In this document: positions 1 to 8,523 of the stretch, one piece after another | Layout: each line of letters opens with the position of its first letter | How positions within the stretch are numbered: position 1 is the stretch's first letter | DNA from: Flavobacterium sp. | GTDB taxonomy: Bacteria; Bacteroidota; Bacteroidia; Flavobacteriales; Flavobacteriaceae | NCBI RefSeq assembly: GCF_027484705.1 | Contig: NZ_JAIXSL010000022.1 | Span: forward strand, 62,001-126,000 | DNA length: 64,000 nucleotides | Direction of reading: 5' to 3' | Notes under the pieces: generated by a model | The model's input: only the letters and a program-made list of their open reading frames with translations | The model's database searches: none | Told to the model about the DNA's origin: nothing | Made by a program: the position numbers and the translations under genes

Positions 1-147
1 ATAGTAATTTCTTATGCAAATATATGTTCAAAAACCAATACCTTGTTTCGCATAGTACCATATATTAACAAAATTTTAACAAATTGAAATACATCATTTC
101 TATCAATAAAAGCACTATATTTAGCCAATCATTCCAGTGAAATCAAT

Positions 148-597
148 ATGTCAGCATTCAAAACCAATCTTTTTTTATTCTTAAAATTGCCCGCGGCGTT
201 TTGGTGCGGTGTGCGGCTCAAAAACATCAACCAACTGCAATGCATCACTTCGGTTCGCCACCGTTGGTTCAACCAAAATCCTTTTGAGTCGATGTATTTT
301 GCCGTGCAGGCTATGGCCGCCGAACTCTCCACAGGCGCTTTGGTCATGCAATCGATTCAGCAAAGCGGTCAAAAAATCTCGATGCTCGTCGCCAACAACA
401 AAGGCAATTACACCAAAAAAGCTACGGGCAGAATCACTTTCACTTGCCACGACGGACAAAAAGTCAAAGAGGCCATTCGGAAAGCGATCGCCACCGGAGA
501 AGGCCAAACCGTCTGGATGAAATCTATCGGAACCAACGAAAAAGGCGAACAGGTTTCCGAACTCGACTTCGAATGGACGCTCAAAATCAAATCCTGA
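148..597 (+). CDS. DUF4442-like hotdog-fold protein
   Basis: 149-residue soluble protein resembling the DUF4442 / PaaI-like hotdog thioesterase group common in Flavobacteria. Visible features are an N-terminal amphipathic stretch with LKLPAAFWCGVR, a central YFAVQAMAAELSTG helix of the kind that forms the hotdog core, and a C-terminal strand-rich half ending in FEWTLKIKS. The length fits a single hotdog domain of about 150 residues. No catalytic residue can be assigned with confidence, so thioesterase activity is inferred from the fold only. The ATG is preceded by TATATTTA at 116-123, close to the TAnnTTTG -7 box, but no well-spaced -33 TTG is visible. The next gene has its own promoter, so this is probably a single-gene unit. 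Confidence 0.75.
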   Translation: MSAFKTNLFLFLKLPAAFWCGVRLKNINQLQCITSVRHRWFNQNPFESMYFAVQAMAAELSTGALVMQSIQQSGQKISMLVANNKGNYTKKATGRITFTCHDGQKVKEAIRKAIATGEGQTVWMKSIGTNEKGEQVSELDFEWTLKIKS

Positions 598-654
598 CGC
601 TGCAACAGACGTTAAAGCAAACCTAATTGTGAAAACGTTTCAGTAGTCAATGCC

Positions 655-662
655 TAACTTTG
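655..662 (+). promoter_or_regulatory. Bacteroidota -7 box for the TIGR01777 gene
   Basis: TAACTTTG matches TAnnTTTG exactly. A TTG lies at 627-629, with a 25-base gap that is slightly long. Because the box covers the in-frame TTG at 660, translation must begin downstream, at the ATG at 678. Confidence 0.6.
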
Positions 663-677
663 AATAAAAAGAAAAAC

Positions 678-1583
678 ATGAGAATCCTTATCACGGGCGC
701 GACAGGGTTAATCGGAACGGAATTGGTGTCACTGCTGTTGCAAAACGGTATCGAAGTGCATTACCTTACGACTTCCAAAAAGAAAATCATCAAGGAAGAA
801 AAATATCAAGGTTTTTTCTGGAATCCCGAGCAGGGCATTATCGATGAGAACAGCCTTTTGGGTGTCGATGTGATTATTCACCTTGCCGGCGCGAGCATTT
901 CCAATCGCTGGACGAATGCCTACAAACAGGAAATCATCGAAAGCAGAATTACTTCCACCAATACGTTATATAAAGTACTAAAGGAAAACCCGAATCAGGT
1001 CAAACAAATCATTTCAGCATCTGCCATCGGCATTTATCCTGACAGCGCCACAACAGTCTACACCGAACTTTCAATCGCCAATCAGGATACTTTTCTTTCG
1101 AATGTTGTGGTCAAATGGGAGGAAAGCGTCAACAAATTCAAACAGCTCGACATCAAAGTCTGCAAACTCAGGACCGGAATCGTCTTCTCGAAAAAAGGCG
1201 GTGCCTTGCAGGAAATGCTCAAACCCATCCGTTACGGATTCGGAGCCGCTTTCGGAAACGGCCACCAGATGACTTCCTGGATTCACGTCCACGATCTTGC
1301 AGCCATGTATTTCTTCGCCGCCAAAAACGAATGGGAAGGCATCTACAACGCAGTGTCACCGAATCCGATATCTAATGAAAATCTCACCAAGTTGCTCGCG
1401 AAACAATTGCACAAACCGTTATTCCTACCCAACATTCCAAGGTTTGTGATGCGCCTGATTTTAGGCGAGATGCACGAACTGCTGTTTACCGACACGACCG
1501 TCAGTGCGCAAAAATCCATCGACAGCGGATTCCAGTTCCAATACCCAACGATCGAAAAAGCACTCAGCGAAATCATCCCATAA
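678..1583 (+). CDS. TIGR01777 family NAD-dependent epimerase-like protein (YfcH/SDR39U1)
   Basis: 301-residue extended short-chain dehydrogenase-like protein. The N-terminus MRILITGATGLIG carries the Rossmann nucleotide-binding GxxGxxG. GASISNRWT and SASAIGIYP match conserved blocks of the TIGR01777 (YfcH / SDR39U1) family. The last 50 residues (PNIPRFVMRLILGEM) match the DUF1731 tail of that family. The length is typical. The substrate of the family is unknown, and involvement in cell division or envelope processes is not established. The start at 678 is chosen because an upstream in-frame TTG lies inside the -7 promoter box. The gene is followed immediately by a strong terminator, so it is monocistronic. 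Confidence 0.88.
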   Translation: MRILITGATGLIGTELVSLLLQNGIEVHYLTTSKKKIIKEEKYQGFFWNPEQGIIDENSLLGVDVIIHLAGASISNRWTNAYKQEIIESRITSTNTLYKVLKENPNQVKQIISASAIGIYPDSATTVYTELSIANQDTFLSNVVVKWEESVNKFKQLDIKVCKLRTGIVFSKKGGALQEMLKPIRYGFGAAFGNGHQMTSWIHVHDLAAMYFFAAKNEWEGIYNAVSPNPISNENLTKLLAKQLHKPLFLPNIPRFVMRLILGEMHELLFTDTTVSAQKSIDSGFQFQYPTIEKALSEIIP

Positions 1584-1616
1584 AAAAAGCTCCGTCTATA
1601 ACAAACGGAGCTTTTT
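1584..1616 (+). terminator. Rho-independent terminator after the TIGR01777 gene
   Basis: Perfect 12-bp stem, AAAAAGCTCCGT at 1584-1595 and ACGGAGCTTTTT at 1605-1616, with a 9-base loop. It begins directly at the stop codon. The symmetric A/T tails make it potentially bidirectional. Confidence 0.9.
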
Positions 1617-1792
1617 CTATAACAAGTGAATTAATAATATTTAGAAGCTTAACGCTAACCTTAAGATTCAATCTCCTGCCCATTTTTCGCAGGCGGGAAA
1701 CAAACTTAAAGAAAACGAAATCGTTTTAGTCTTAAAATTCTATTAAAATTTTCATTTTAACTTTTACTTCGTACCGTTCGCTTCGCTTGGGT

Positions 1793-1876
1793 TAGGAGCC
1801 GGGAACCTGCTATCCGCTTTATTTTTGCTTGCCTAAAGAAGGCAAACAAAAGATGCCGCTGCTATCAGGGCTAGGG
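1793..1876 (-). repeat. Flavobacterial structured intergenic repeat, copy A
   Basis: Copy in reverse orientation, from TAGGAGCC to CTAGGG. Outer arms CCTG (1806-1809) and CAGG (1866-1869) are complementary. A central hairpin is formed by TTGCC and GGCAA. It belongs to the CCTG/CAGG subtype that also carries GGGAACCTGCT. Nothing else is recognised in the 420-base gap before grpE apart from the terminator, this repeat and the grpE promoter. Confidence 0.85.
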
Positions 1877-1953
1877 TAGGCGTTCCAAAACTTGCTTTTT
1901 CTTTAATTTGGCGACTTCATGTCTTTGCGGCTACTAAAAAAAATCGTGACAAT

Positions 1954-1985
1954 TTGACATTTTTCAACAAATGGCAATACTTTTG
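1954..1985 (+). promoter_or_regulatory. grpE-dnaJ promoter
   Basis: -33 TTG at 1954-1956, 21-base spacer, and -7 TACTTTTG at 1978-1985, a full match to TTG-N-TAnnTTTG. The upstream ATG at 1971 lies inside this promoter and cannot be the start. Confidence 0.85.
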
Positions 1986-2003
1986 CCAATCAGCGGAAAA
2001 AAA

Positions 2004-2585
2004 ATGATCAAAAATATATTCAAAAATAAAAGCAAAATGACGACTGAACCTCAAGAGAACGAAGAAGTACTTGACCAAACCACGACAGAGAACCAAGAGC
2101 ACCACGAGCAAGGCATTGAAGGCGCAGAAGCCTTGTCGCCCGAGCAAAAACTCGAAGAAGATCTGGCCAATGAAAAGGATAAATTCTTAAGGCTTTTTGC
2201 CGAATTTGAAAATTACAAAAGACGTACCGCCAAAGAACGTCTCGATCTGTTCAAGACTGCCAATCAGGAAGTCATTCAGGCGATGCTCCCGATCATGGAC
2301 GATTTCGATCGCGCGATTACGGAAATCAAAAAAACCGACGATAACGTATTATTGGTTGGTGTAGAACTGATTTCAGAAAAACTAAAATCAACTTTATATT
2401 CCAAAGGATTGGAAGAAGTTCCGGTAAAAGCCGGCGATATTTTCAACGCCGATTTTGCGGAAGCCATTACCCAAATTCCTGCGCCGTCACCAAACCTCAA
2501 AGGAAAAATCGTAGACGTTATCGAAAAAGGCTACAAACTCGGAGACAAAATCATCCGTTTCCCAAAAGTGGTGATCGGAAATTAA
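2004..2585 (+). CDS. grpE: Nucleotide exchange factor GrpE
   Basis: 193-residue GrpE, the nucleotide-exchange factor of DnaK. The N-terminal third is acidic and low-complexity (Glu/Gln/Thr-rich). It is followed by the long dimerisation helix (EKDKFLRLFAEFENYKRRTA) and the C-terminal beta domain with IMDDFDRAI, GVELI and EKGYKLGDKIIRFPKVVIG, the GrpE signature end. The start at 2004 lies just downstream of the mapped promoter box; an in-frame ATG at 2037 is an alternative. dnaJ follows after 48 bases with no terminator between, so the two form an operon. dnaK is not in the window, as is usual where grpE-dnaJ stand apart from it. Confidence 0.95.
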   Translation: MIKNIFKNKSKMTTEPQENEEVLDQTTTENQEHHEQGIEGAEALSPEQKLEEDLANEKDKFLRLFAEFENYKRRTAKERLDLFKTANQEVIQAMLPIMDDFDRAITEIKKTDDNVLLVGVELISEKLKSTLYSKGLEEVPVKAGDIFNADFAEAITQIPAPSPNLKGKIVDVIEKGYKLGDKIIRFPKVVIGN

Positions 2586-2633
2586 TACCAATCGTAACCC
2601 AAGCCCAGCAAAGGTTCATCGAATATCAAAAAC

Positions 2634-3746
2634 ATGAAAAAAGATTTTTACGAAATATTAGGCATCTCAAAGAATGCGACCGAAGCGGAAATCAAAAAAG
2701 CTTACCGCAAAAAAGCCATCGAGTTTCACCCTGACAAAAATCCGGGAAACAAAGAAGCCGAAGAAAACTTTAAAGCGGCAGCCGAAGCCTATGAAGTGCT
2801 TAGCGACGCGCAAAAGAAAGCCAAATACGACCAATTCGGCCATCAGGCATTTGACGGTTCGGGCGGTTTTGGAGGCGGTCATGGCGGCATGAACATGGAC
2901 GATATTTTTAGTCAGTTCGGGGATATTTTCGGTGGCGCTTTTGGTGGCCAGTTCGGCGGAAATTCCGGAGGACAACGTCGTGTGAAAGGAAGCAACCTCC
3001 GCATCAAAGTCAAACTGACGCTTGATGAAGTTGCGAACGGCGTCGAGAAAAAGGTAAAAGTAAAACGCAAAGTACAAGCGGCTGGGGTTTCCTATAAAAC
3101 TTGTTCTACCTGTAACGGTCAGGGTCAGGTGATGCGTGTGACAAACACAATCTTAGGGCGTATGCAATCGGCTTCGACTTGTCCGACTTGCGGCGGTTCA
3201 GGCCAAATTATTGATAAAAAACCAGCGGAGGCTGATGCGCAGGGAATGATACTTCAGGACGAAACCGTATCGATTAAAATTCCTGCAGGCGTTGTCGATG
3301 GCATGCAGCTTAAAGTGGCCAACAAAGGAAACGATGCGCCGGGCAACGGAATTCCTGGTGATTTGATCGTAGCGATTGAAGAACAGGAACACGAATTCCT
3401 CAAACGTGAAGGCGAAAACCTCCATTTCGATTTGTACATCAGTTTCGCTGAAGCTGTTTTAGGAGTTTCGAAAGATATCGATGCCGTCAACGGAAAAGTC
3501 AGAATCAAACTTGAGGAAGGTATCCAATCCGGAAAAATCTTAAGACTTAAAGGAAAAGGAATTCCGAGCCTCAATGGTTATGGCAAAGGAGATTTATTAG
3601 TTCATATCAACGTATGGACGCCAAAGACTCTAAACAAAGAACAAAAGCAGTTTTTCGAGAAAAATTTGACCGACGAAAACTTCATTCCACAGCCCGAAAA
3701 AAGCGATAAATCTTTTTTTGAAAAAGTTAAGGATATGTTCTCCTAA
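2634..3746 (+). CDS. dnaJ: Chaperone DnaJ with a reduced zinc domain
   Basis: 370-residue type I-like Hsp40, co-chaperone of DnaK. It has a J domain at residues 1-68 with HPD (FHPDKNPGN), a Gly/Phe-rich linker at about 75-115, a cysteine region, two C-terminal substrate domains (SIKIPAGVVDGMQL, GKILRLKGKGIPSLNG) and a C-terminal tail ending in FEKVKDMFS. Classical DnaJ has four CxxCxGxG motifs. Here only two are seen, CSTCNGQG and CPTCGGSG, spaced like motifs 2 and 3. The zinc centre built from motifs 1 and 4 is therefore absent. I believe this is usual in Flavobacteria, but I cannot confirm it here. The gene follows grpE and is closed by a terminator. Confidence 0.95.
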   Translation: MKKDFYEILGISKNATEAEIKKAYRKKAIEFHPDKNPGNKEAEENFKAAAEAYEVLSDAQKKAKYDQFGHQAFDGSGGFGGGHGGMNMDDIFSQFGDIFGGAFGGQFGGNSGGQRRVKGSNLRIKVKLTLDEVANGVEKKVKVKRKVQAAGVSYKTCSTCNGQGQVMRVTNTILGRMQSASTCPTCGGSGQIIDKKPAEADAQGMILQDETVSIKIPAGVVDGMQLKVANKGNDAPGNGIPGDLIVAIEEQEHEFLKREGENLHFDLYISFAEAVLGVSKDIDAVNGKVRIKLEEGIQSGKILRLKGKGIPSLNGYGKGDLLVHINVWTPKTLNKEQKQFFEKNLTDENFIPQPEKSDKSFFEKVKDMFS

Positions 3747-3813
3747 ATTAAAAAAATATTTTATATTTGATTATTACTAGGCAACTAGTAATTTCTTTTT
3801 CATAGCAATTTTT

Positions 3814-3851
3814 CCCATCCTTGTTGCAAAATAAGGGTGGGTTTTTTTTTG
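3814..3851 (+). terminator. Terminator of the grpE-dnaJ operon
   Basis: CCCATCCTT (3814-3822) pairs with AAGGGTGGG (3833-3841) with one G-T wobble, followed by an uninterrupted run of nine T residues. Confidence 0.88.
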
Positions 3852-3856
3852 TAACG

Positions 3857-3891
3857 TTTTGAAACCAACTTCTACTAATTGCCTACTTTTA
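3857..3891 (+). promoter_or_regulatory. Promoter of the ABC-2 exporter operon
   Basis: TTTTG at 3857-3861, a 22-base spacer, then TACTTTTA at 3884-3891, one base off TAnnTTTG. It lies directly after the dnaJ terminator and 46 bases before the ATG. Confidence 0.55.
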
Positions 3892-3937
3892 CACATCAAA
3901 TTCAAAAGCATTAATCCACGAGGCAAATAAAATCAGC

Positions 3938-4858
3938 ATGAGTAATATCCTTGAAGTTCAAAATGTAGTCAAACAATACGGCGAATACGTTGCGCTCAAT
4001 AAAATATCACTTACTATTCCCAGAGGAAGCATTTACGGACTGCTTGGTCCGAACGGCGCTGGGAAAACTTCCCTGATCAGAATCATCAACCAGATTACAA
4101 TGCCCGACAGCGGGAATGTCATTTTCGATGGCGAAAAATTACAGCCACATCATGTGCAATATATAGGTTATCTACCAGAAGAACGCGGTTTATACAAATC
4201 GATGAAAGTTGGTGAGCAATGCCTGTACCTTGCTCAAATGAAAGGACTTTCCAAAGCCGAAGCCACCAAACAATTACAGTATTGGTTCGAACGTTTGGAA
4301 ATTCAAGGCTGGTGGAACAAAAAAATTCAGGAACTTTCCAAAGGAATGGCGCAAAAAATTCAATTTGTTGTCTGTGTTTTGCACAAACCCAAGTTGCTGA
4401 TTTTCGACGAACCTTTTTCAGGTTTTGATCCTGTGAATGCGAGCATCATCACCAACGAAATTTTAGAACTGCAAAGACAAGGTTCTACCATCATATTCTC
4501 GACACACCGTATGGAAAGTGTCGAAGAACTTTGCGATCACATTGCCTTAATCCACCAATCCAACAAACTGATTGAAGGCAAGCTTACCGATGTCAAAAAA
4601 CAATACAGAACCAACAGCTTTGAAGTCGGTATTCTGACGGATAACGTTGAAGGTTTGATGTACGACATCACGCAAAAATTTACCGTCGGCCAAACCAATT
4701 TCAAATCGCTCAACGACGAACTCAAACTCGAAATCCAACTCGGGAACAGTGCGCCTAACGAATTGCTGAACTTGCTCACGCAACGCGGACAAGTCACGCA
4801 CTTCTTAGAGAAAATCCCAAGCGTCAACGATATTTTCATCAAAACAGTCAGTCAATAA
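3938..4858 (+). CDS. ABC transporter ATP-binding protein (NatA-like)
   Basis: 306-residue ATPase of an ABC-2 type exporter. The nucleotide-binding domain fills residues 4-220: Walker A GPNGAGKT near residue 37, a Q-loop region at YIGYLPEERGLY, signature ELSKGMAQK (a variant of LSGGQ), Walker B LLIFDEPFSG and switch His in FSTHRMESVEE. The remaining 85 residues form the accessory C-terminal domain seen in NatA/DrrA-type proteins. The permease gene starts 31 bases downstream, so the pair encodes one exporter. The substrate is unknown; NatA-like resemblance alone does not prove sodium export. Confidence 0.9.
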   Translation: MSNILEVQNVVKQYGEYVALNKISLTIPRGSIYGLLGPNGAGKTSLIRIINQITMPDSGNVIFDGEKLQPHHVQYIGYLPEERGLYKSMKVGEQCLYLAQMKGLSKAEATKQLQYWFERLEIQGWWNKKIQELSKGMAQKIQFVVCVLHKPKLLIFDEPFSGFDPVNASIITNEILELQRQGSTIIFSTHRMESVEELCDHIALIHQSNKLIEGKLTDVKKQYRTNSFEVGILTDNVEGLMYDITQKFTVGQTNFKSLNDELKLEIQLGNSAPNELLNLLTQRGQVTHFLEKIPSVNDIFIKTVSQ

Positions 4859-4889
4859 ATCATAAGATTTCGTCTTAAAATCAAGAAAT

Positions 4890-6191
4890 ATGAGCATTCT
4901 ATCCTTAATCATAAAAAGAGAATTCATAGCCAAAGTGCGCAACAAGTCGTTCATCGTGATGACTTTCCTGAGCCCTTTGCTTTTCGTAGGAATCGCGGTT
5001 TTCGTGGGTTATCTGGGTTCGATCAAAGCCGATGTGAAGCAAATCGCCATCCATGACGAAACCGGAATTTTCGCCGGAGAATTCAAGAATTCCGAAGAAT
5101 ACCATTACCTCGATCTGTCGAAAGTCGATATGAAAACCCTCAAAGACAGCATCGTCAGCGAAGGTTACGAAGGCTTGATTTACATTCCTAAAACCGACAG
5201 CATCGCAGCGCTTAAAAGTAAAGTACAGTACATTTCAAATGACAGCCCAAGCCTTGGATTTCTTGGCGAAACGGAAGATGTCATCGCCAAAAAAATCACC
5301 AAGATCAATTTCGAAAAAGCCAAACTCGATACGATTGCCATCAAAAATGCCGAAGCCGAAGTCAGCATTAGCGTCGCAAAATCATCAGGTGAAGAAACGC
5401 TCAAAGGACTCAACGAAATCAAAATCGCGATTGGTGGCGCATTTGGATACCTAATCATGATGTTCATCATCATCTACGGCAACATGGTCATGCGCTCAGT
5501 CATCGAAGAAAAAACCAACCGCATCATCGAAATCATCATCTCGTCGGTCAAACCATTCCAGCTCATGATGGGAAAAATCATCGGGACTTCACTCGCGGGT
5601 GTTTTACAATTCCTAATATGGGCGATTATCGGTTTAGGCTTGATGTTCGCCGCGTCCACATTTTTCGGAATTAATGCCACGCCAACGGCCAAAGTACCGC
5701 CCGAAATGATGCATCAGGCGCAAGAGCAAATGTCTTCGATGCAACTGTATATCAAGGAAATCTGGAACTTACCGATCGCCACAATCTTTATCTGTTTCAT
5801 CATTTATTTCATAGGAGGTTATTTCCTTTACAGTTCGTTTTACGCCGCCATCGGAGCCGCTGTAGACAACGAAACGGACTCGCAACAATTCCTTTTGCCG
5901 ATCATCATGCCCTTAATTTTGGGCGTTTACATAGGTTTCTTTACGGTCATCAACGACCCGCACGGCAATATCGCGACCGTATTTTCGATGGTGCCGCTGA
6001 CGTCCCCGATTGTGATGCTCATGCGAATCCCGTTCGGCGTACCTTGGTGGCAAATCGCCTTGTCTATGATCATCCTGTTCGGTACTTTCTTAGGCGTAGT
6101 TTGGTTTGCGTCAAAAATTTACCGCGTAGGAATCTTAATGTATGGCAAGAAGCCAACGTGGAAAGAATTGTATAAATGGCTTAAATATTAG
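4890..6191 (+). CDS. ABC-2 type permease (NatB-like)
   Basis: 433-residue membrane subunit partnering the ATPase just upstream. One transmembrane segment lies near the N-terminus (IVMTFLSPLLFVGIAVFVGY), followed by an extracytoplasmic domain of about 150 residues. A C-terminal bundle of five or more helices follows, with GYLIMMFIIIYGNMVMRSVI, IGTSLAGVLQFLIWAIIGL and the conserved EEKTNRIIEIIISSVKPFQL loop typical of ABC-2 permeases of the NatB/YhaP group. The stop codon TAG forms the first bases of repeat copy B. Substrate not assignable. Confidence 0.9.
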   Translation: MSILSLIIKREFIAKVRNKSFIVMTFLSPLLFVGIAVFVGYLGSIKADVKQIAIHDETGIFAGEFKNSEEYHYLDLSKVDMKTLKDSIVSEGYEGLIYIPKTDSIAALKSKVQYISNDSPSLGFLGETEDVIAKKITKINFEKAKLDTIAIKNAEAEVSISVAKSSGEETLKGLNEIKIAIGGAFGYLIMMFIIIYGNMVMRSVIEEKTNRIIEIIISSVKPFQLMMGKIIGTSLAGVLQFLIWAIIGLGLMFAASTFFGINATPTAKVPPEMMHQAQEQMSSMQLYIKEIWNLPIATIFICFIIYFIGGYFLYSSFYAAIGAAVDNETDSQQFLLPIIMPLILGVYIGFFTVINDPHGNIATVFSMVPLTSPIVMLMRIPFGVPWWQIALSMIILFGTFLGVVWFASKIYRVGILMYGKKPTWKELYKWLKY

Positions 6192-6271
6192 AAGCTAATC
6201 CCGCTATACGTTCCCAATCTTTGGTGCTGAACTCCAGCTCCAAAGGATTTCCACTGCTATCGGGGCTAGGG
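6189..6271 (-). repeat. Flavobacterial structured intergenic repeat, copy B
   Basis: Reverse-oriented copy starting exactly at the permease stop codon. Arms CCCG (6200-6203) and CGGG (6261-6264) are complementary. The central hairpin CTTTGGTGCTG / CAGCTCCAAAG has one mismatch and loop AACTC. Confidence 0.85.
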
Positions 6272-6346
6272 CTATCGATTTTATAGCAACTTTGTGAACT
6301 TTGACAAGAAAACTTTGCGACCTTTGCGGTTTAAAAAAACAAACGA

Positions 6347-7510
6347 ATGCCCAAAATACTAATCATCGAAGACGAAGCTTCCATCCGCAGGGTGCTCATC
6401 AAAATACTCTCGGAGGAAAACAGCACTTACGAAGTCGAAGAAGCCGAAGACGGTCTCCAAGGCCTGGAAAAAATAAAAAATGCCGATTACGGCCTCGTGC
6501 TCTGCGACATCAAGATGCCCAAAATGGATGGCGTCGAATTGTTAGAAGCCGTTAAAAAAATCAAACCCGAAATCCCAATGGTCATGATCTCAGGCCACGG
6601 CGACATGGAAACCGCAATACAAGCCATGCGACTCGGCGCTTTCGATTACATTTCCAAACCACCCGATTTAAATCGTCTGCTCAATACCGTTCGCAACGCT
6701 TTAGACAAAAAGCAATTGGTTGTCGAGAATAAAATCCTCAAGAAAATCGTCAGCAAAAACTACGAGATGGTTGGCCACAGCGAAGCGATCAACCACATCA
6801 AACTGATGATCGAGAAAGTCGCCCAAACCGACGCCCGCGTTTTAATTACCGGCCCCAATGGAACCGGAAAAGAACTCGTAGCGCATCAGTTGCACGAAAA
6901 AAGCGAACGCGCCAATTTTCCACTCATTGAAGTCAATTGCGCTGCGATTCCGAGCGAACTCATCGAAAGCGAATTGTTTGGTCACGTCAAAGGAGCGTTT
7001 ACTTCCGCAGTCCGCGACCGCGCCGGAAAATTCGAAGCAGCCGATGGCGGAACGATTTTTCTGGATGAAATCGGAGATATGAGTCTTGCAGCCCAAGCCA
7101 AAGTGTTGCGTGCTTTACAGGAAAATCTGATTCAAAGAGTAGGCGCGGATAAAGACATCAAAGTCAATGTGCGTGTCGTTGCTGCGACCAATAAAGATTT
7201 AAAAACAGAAATCGCCGAAGGAAGGTTCCGCGAAGATTTATACCACAGACTTGCAGTTATCCTGATAAAAGTTCCCGGACTCAATGAACGGCGTGATGAT
7301 ATTCCGCTATTGATAGAGCATTTCACCGAAAAAATTGCTTCCGAACAAGGCAACGCTCCAAAATCGTTTACACCGGAAGCCATCACTTTATTGCAGGAAT
7401 ATGACTGGACGGGCAACATCCGCGAACTTCGCAATGTCGTTGAACGCCTTATTATTCTTGGCGGCAGCGAAATTTCAGAAACCGATGTGAAACTGTTCGC
7501 GAGCAAATAA
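6347..7510 (+). CDS. Sigma-54-type response regulator lacking a DNA-binding domain
   Basis: 387-residue NtrC-family protein. Residues 1-120 form a receiver with acidic pocket EDE, phospho-acceptor Asp near residue 55 (CDIKMPKMDG), SGHG and switch Lys in SKPPDL. Residues 140-375 form an AAA+ domain with Walker A GPNGTGKE, Walker B GGTIFLDEIGD and arginine-finger region FREDLYHRL. The loop normally reading GAFTGA is GAFTSA. The protein stops about ten residues after the AAA+ domain at DVKLFASK, so the usual C-terminal Fis-type helix-turn-helix is missing. It may activate sigma-54 holoenzyme from solution. No kinase gene is adjacent. Confidence 0.9.
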   Translation: MPKILIIEDEASIRRVLIKILSEENSTYEVEEAEDGLQGLEKIKNADYGLVLCDIKMPKMDGVELLEAVKKIKPEIPMVMISGHGDMETAIQAMRLGAFDYISKPPDLNRLLNTVRNALDKKQLVVENKILKKIVSKNYEMVGHSEAINHIKLMIEKVAQTDARVLITGPNGTGKELVAHQLHEKSERANFPLIEVNCAAIPSELIESELFGHVKGAFTSAVRDRAGKFEAADGGTIFLDEIGDMSLAAQAKVLRALQENLIQRVGADKDIKVNVRVVAATNKDLKTEIAEGRFREDLYHRLAVILIKVPGLNERRDDIPLLIEHFTEKIASEQGNAPKSFTPEAITLLQEYDWTGNIRELRNVVERLIILGGSEISETDVKLFASK

Positions 7511-7599
7511 TCATTGGCTTTAGGCAATAAGCAATAGGCAATAAGCATTGAAACTGCTTTAGCGTATAGTTTACGGCTTAAAGCTTACAACTAAAAAAA

Positions 7600-8232
7600 A
7601 TGAACCTAAAAAAAATAAACCCAAACCTACAGCAAGCGCTCATCGAAAGCGGTTTAACCGAAGCGAATCCGATGCAACTGGACACGTTTTCAACTTTGAA
7701 AAGCGGCGCTGACTGCGTTATCATTTCACCTGAAAAAACCGGAAAATCAACCACGATTGTACTCAATGTGATTCAGCAATTGGTTGCGGAAGGCGAAGAA
7801 TCTCCACGCGCGCTCATTATTGTGGAAGACAAAACCAAAGTATTGGAAATGGAAACCGTTTTCGAAGAACTCGGAAAATATACCAACCTTCGCGTTTACG
7901 GCGTTCATGACAAAAGTGACCTAGAATACGATAAAAACTACATTTCCACAGGCATCGATGTGCTCATCGGAACACCCAACAGGCTTAACGAAATGTTCTC
8001 CACAGCGGGCTATAACGTAAACCGTCTGAAGATGTTCATTTTAGACGACGCCGAACCAATCTTAAGACTGCGTCACGAAACCAAAATCATGCGCATCTCG
8101 AACAGCATCAACAAAACGCAGCGCCTTATTTTCGCCGATCAACTTTCGGAACGCGTCGAAATACTGGCAGAAAAAATGCTTACCGAACCGTATTGGTTCG
8201 AAATGGAAGACGATGAAGAAACCGAAAACTAA
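7600..8232 (+). CDS. Degenerate single-domain DEAD-box protein
   Basis: 210-residue protein resembling only the N-terminal RecA-like domain of DEAD-box RNA helicases. A Q-motif-like MQLDTF lies near residue 22. Walker A is SPEKTGKST (consensus AxTGSGKT), the PTREL-equivalent is IIVEDKTK, motif Ib is GTPNRLNE, motif II is DDAE instead of DEAD, and motif III is FADQ instead of SAT. The helicase C-terminal domain is absent and the protein ends in an acidic tail. I infer loss of unwinding activity with possible retained nucleotide or RNA binding. The frame is clean and codon use is like its neighbours, so this is a maintained gene rather than a decaying one. A DUF2007 gene follows after 24 bases. 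Confidence 0.85.
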   Translation: MNLKKINPNLQQALIESGLTEANPMQLDTFSTLKSGADCVIISPEKTGKSTTIVLNVIQQLVAEGEESPRALIIVEDKTKVLEMETVFEELGKYTNLRVYGVHDKSDLEYDKNYISTGIDVLIGTPNRLNEMFSTAGYNVNRLKMFILDDAEPILRLRHETKIMRISNSINKTQRLIFADQLSERVEILAEKMLTEPYWFEMEDDEETEN

Positions 8233-8256
8233 CAAAAACGCAAACAAACAACAAAC

Positions 8257-8475
8257 ATGGGACTAATGAAAATATTCTCCGGCAGCGAAATTCTCGCGCT
8301 GGGTTTACAGGAAAGAATCGAAGCCATCGGCATTGACGTCGTAGCAAAAAACAACATCCAATCCGGCAGATTAGCCGGTTTCGGAACATCGGACCAAGCC
8401 GTCGAGTTGTTTATACAGGAAACGAGCTACAGCAAAGCGCTTCCGATTATAGAGGAATTTAGGCTGAGTATTTAG
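8257..8475 (+). CDS. DUF2007-like small protein
   Basis: 72-residue protein of the DUF2007 (putative signal-transducing, PII-like) type. The pattern is MKIFSGSEILALGLQERIEA followed by GIDVVAKNN and a C-terminal VELFIQETSYSKALPIIEEF helix, a short beta-alpha-beta fold. A start at the internal Met (residue 4, MKIFSG) is also possible. It lies 24 bases after the degenerate DEAD-box gene and is probably co-transcribed. Function unknown. Confidence 0.78.
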   Translation: MGLMKIFSGSEILALGLQERIEAIGIDVVAKNNIQSGRLAGFGTSDQAVELFIQETSYSKALPIIEEFRLSI

Positions 8476-8523
8476 ATTTGGGTATTGAACAAACTACCTA
8501 CAATCATTTTGTTTAAAGCTGCC

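Noticed and set aside
3938..6191. Assignment as a sodium exporter (NatAB)
   Set aside because: Only ABC-2 family similarity is seen; no residue supports a specific ion.
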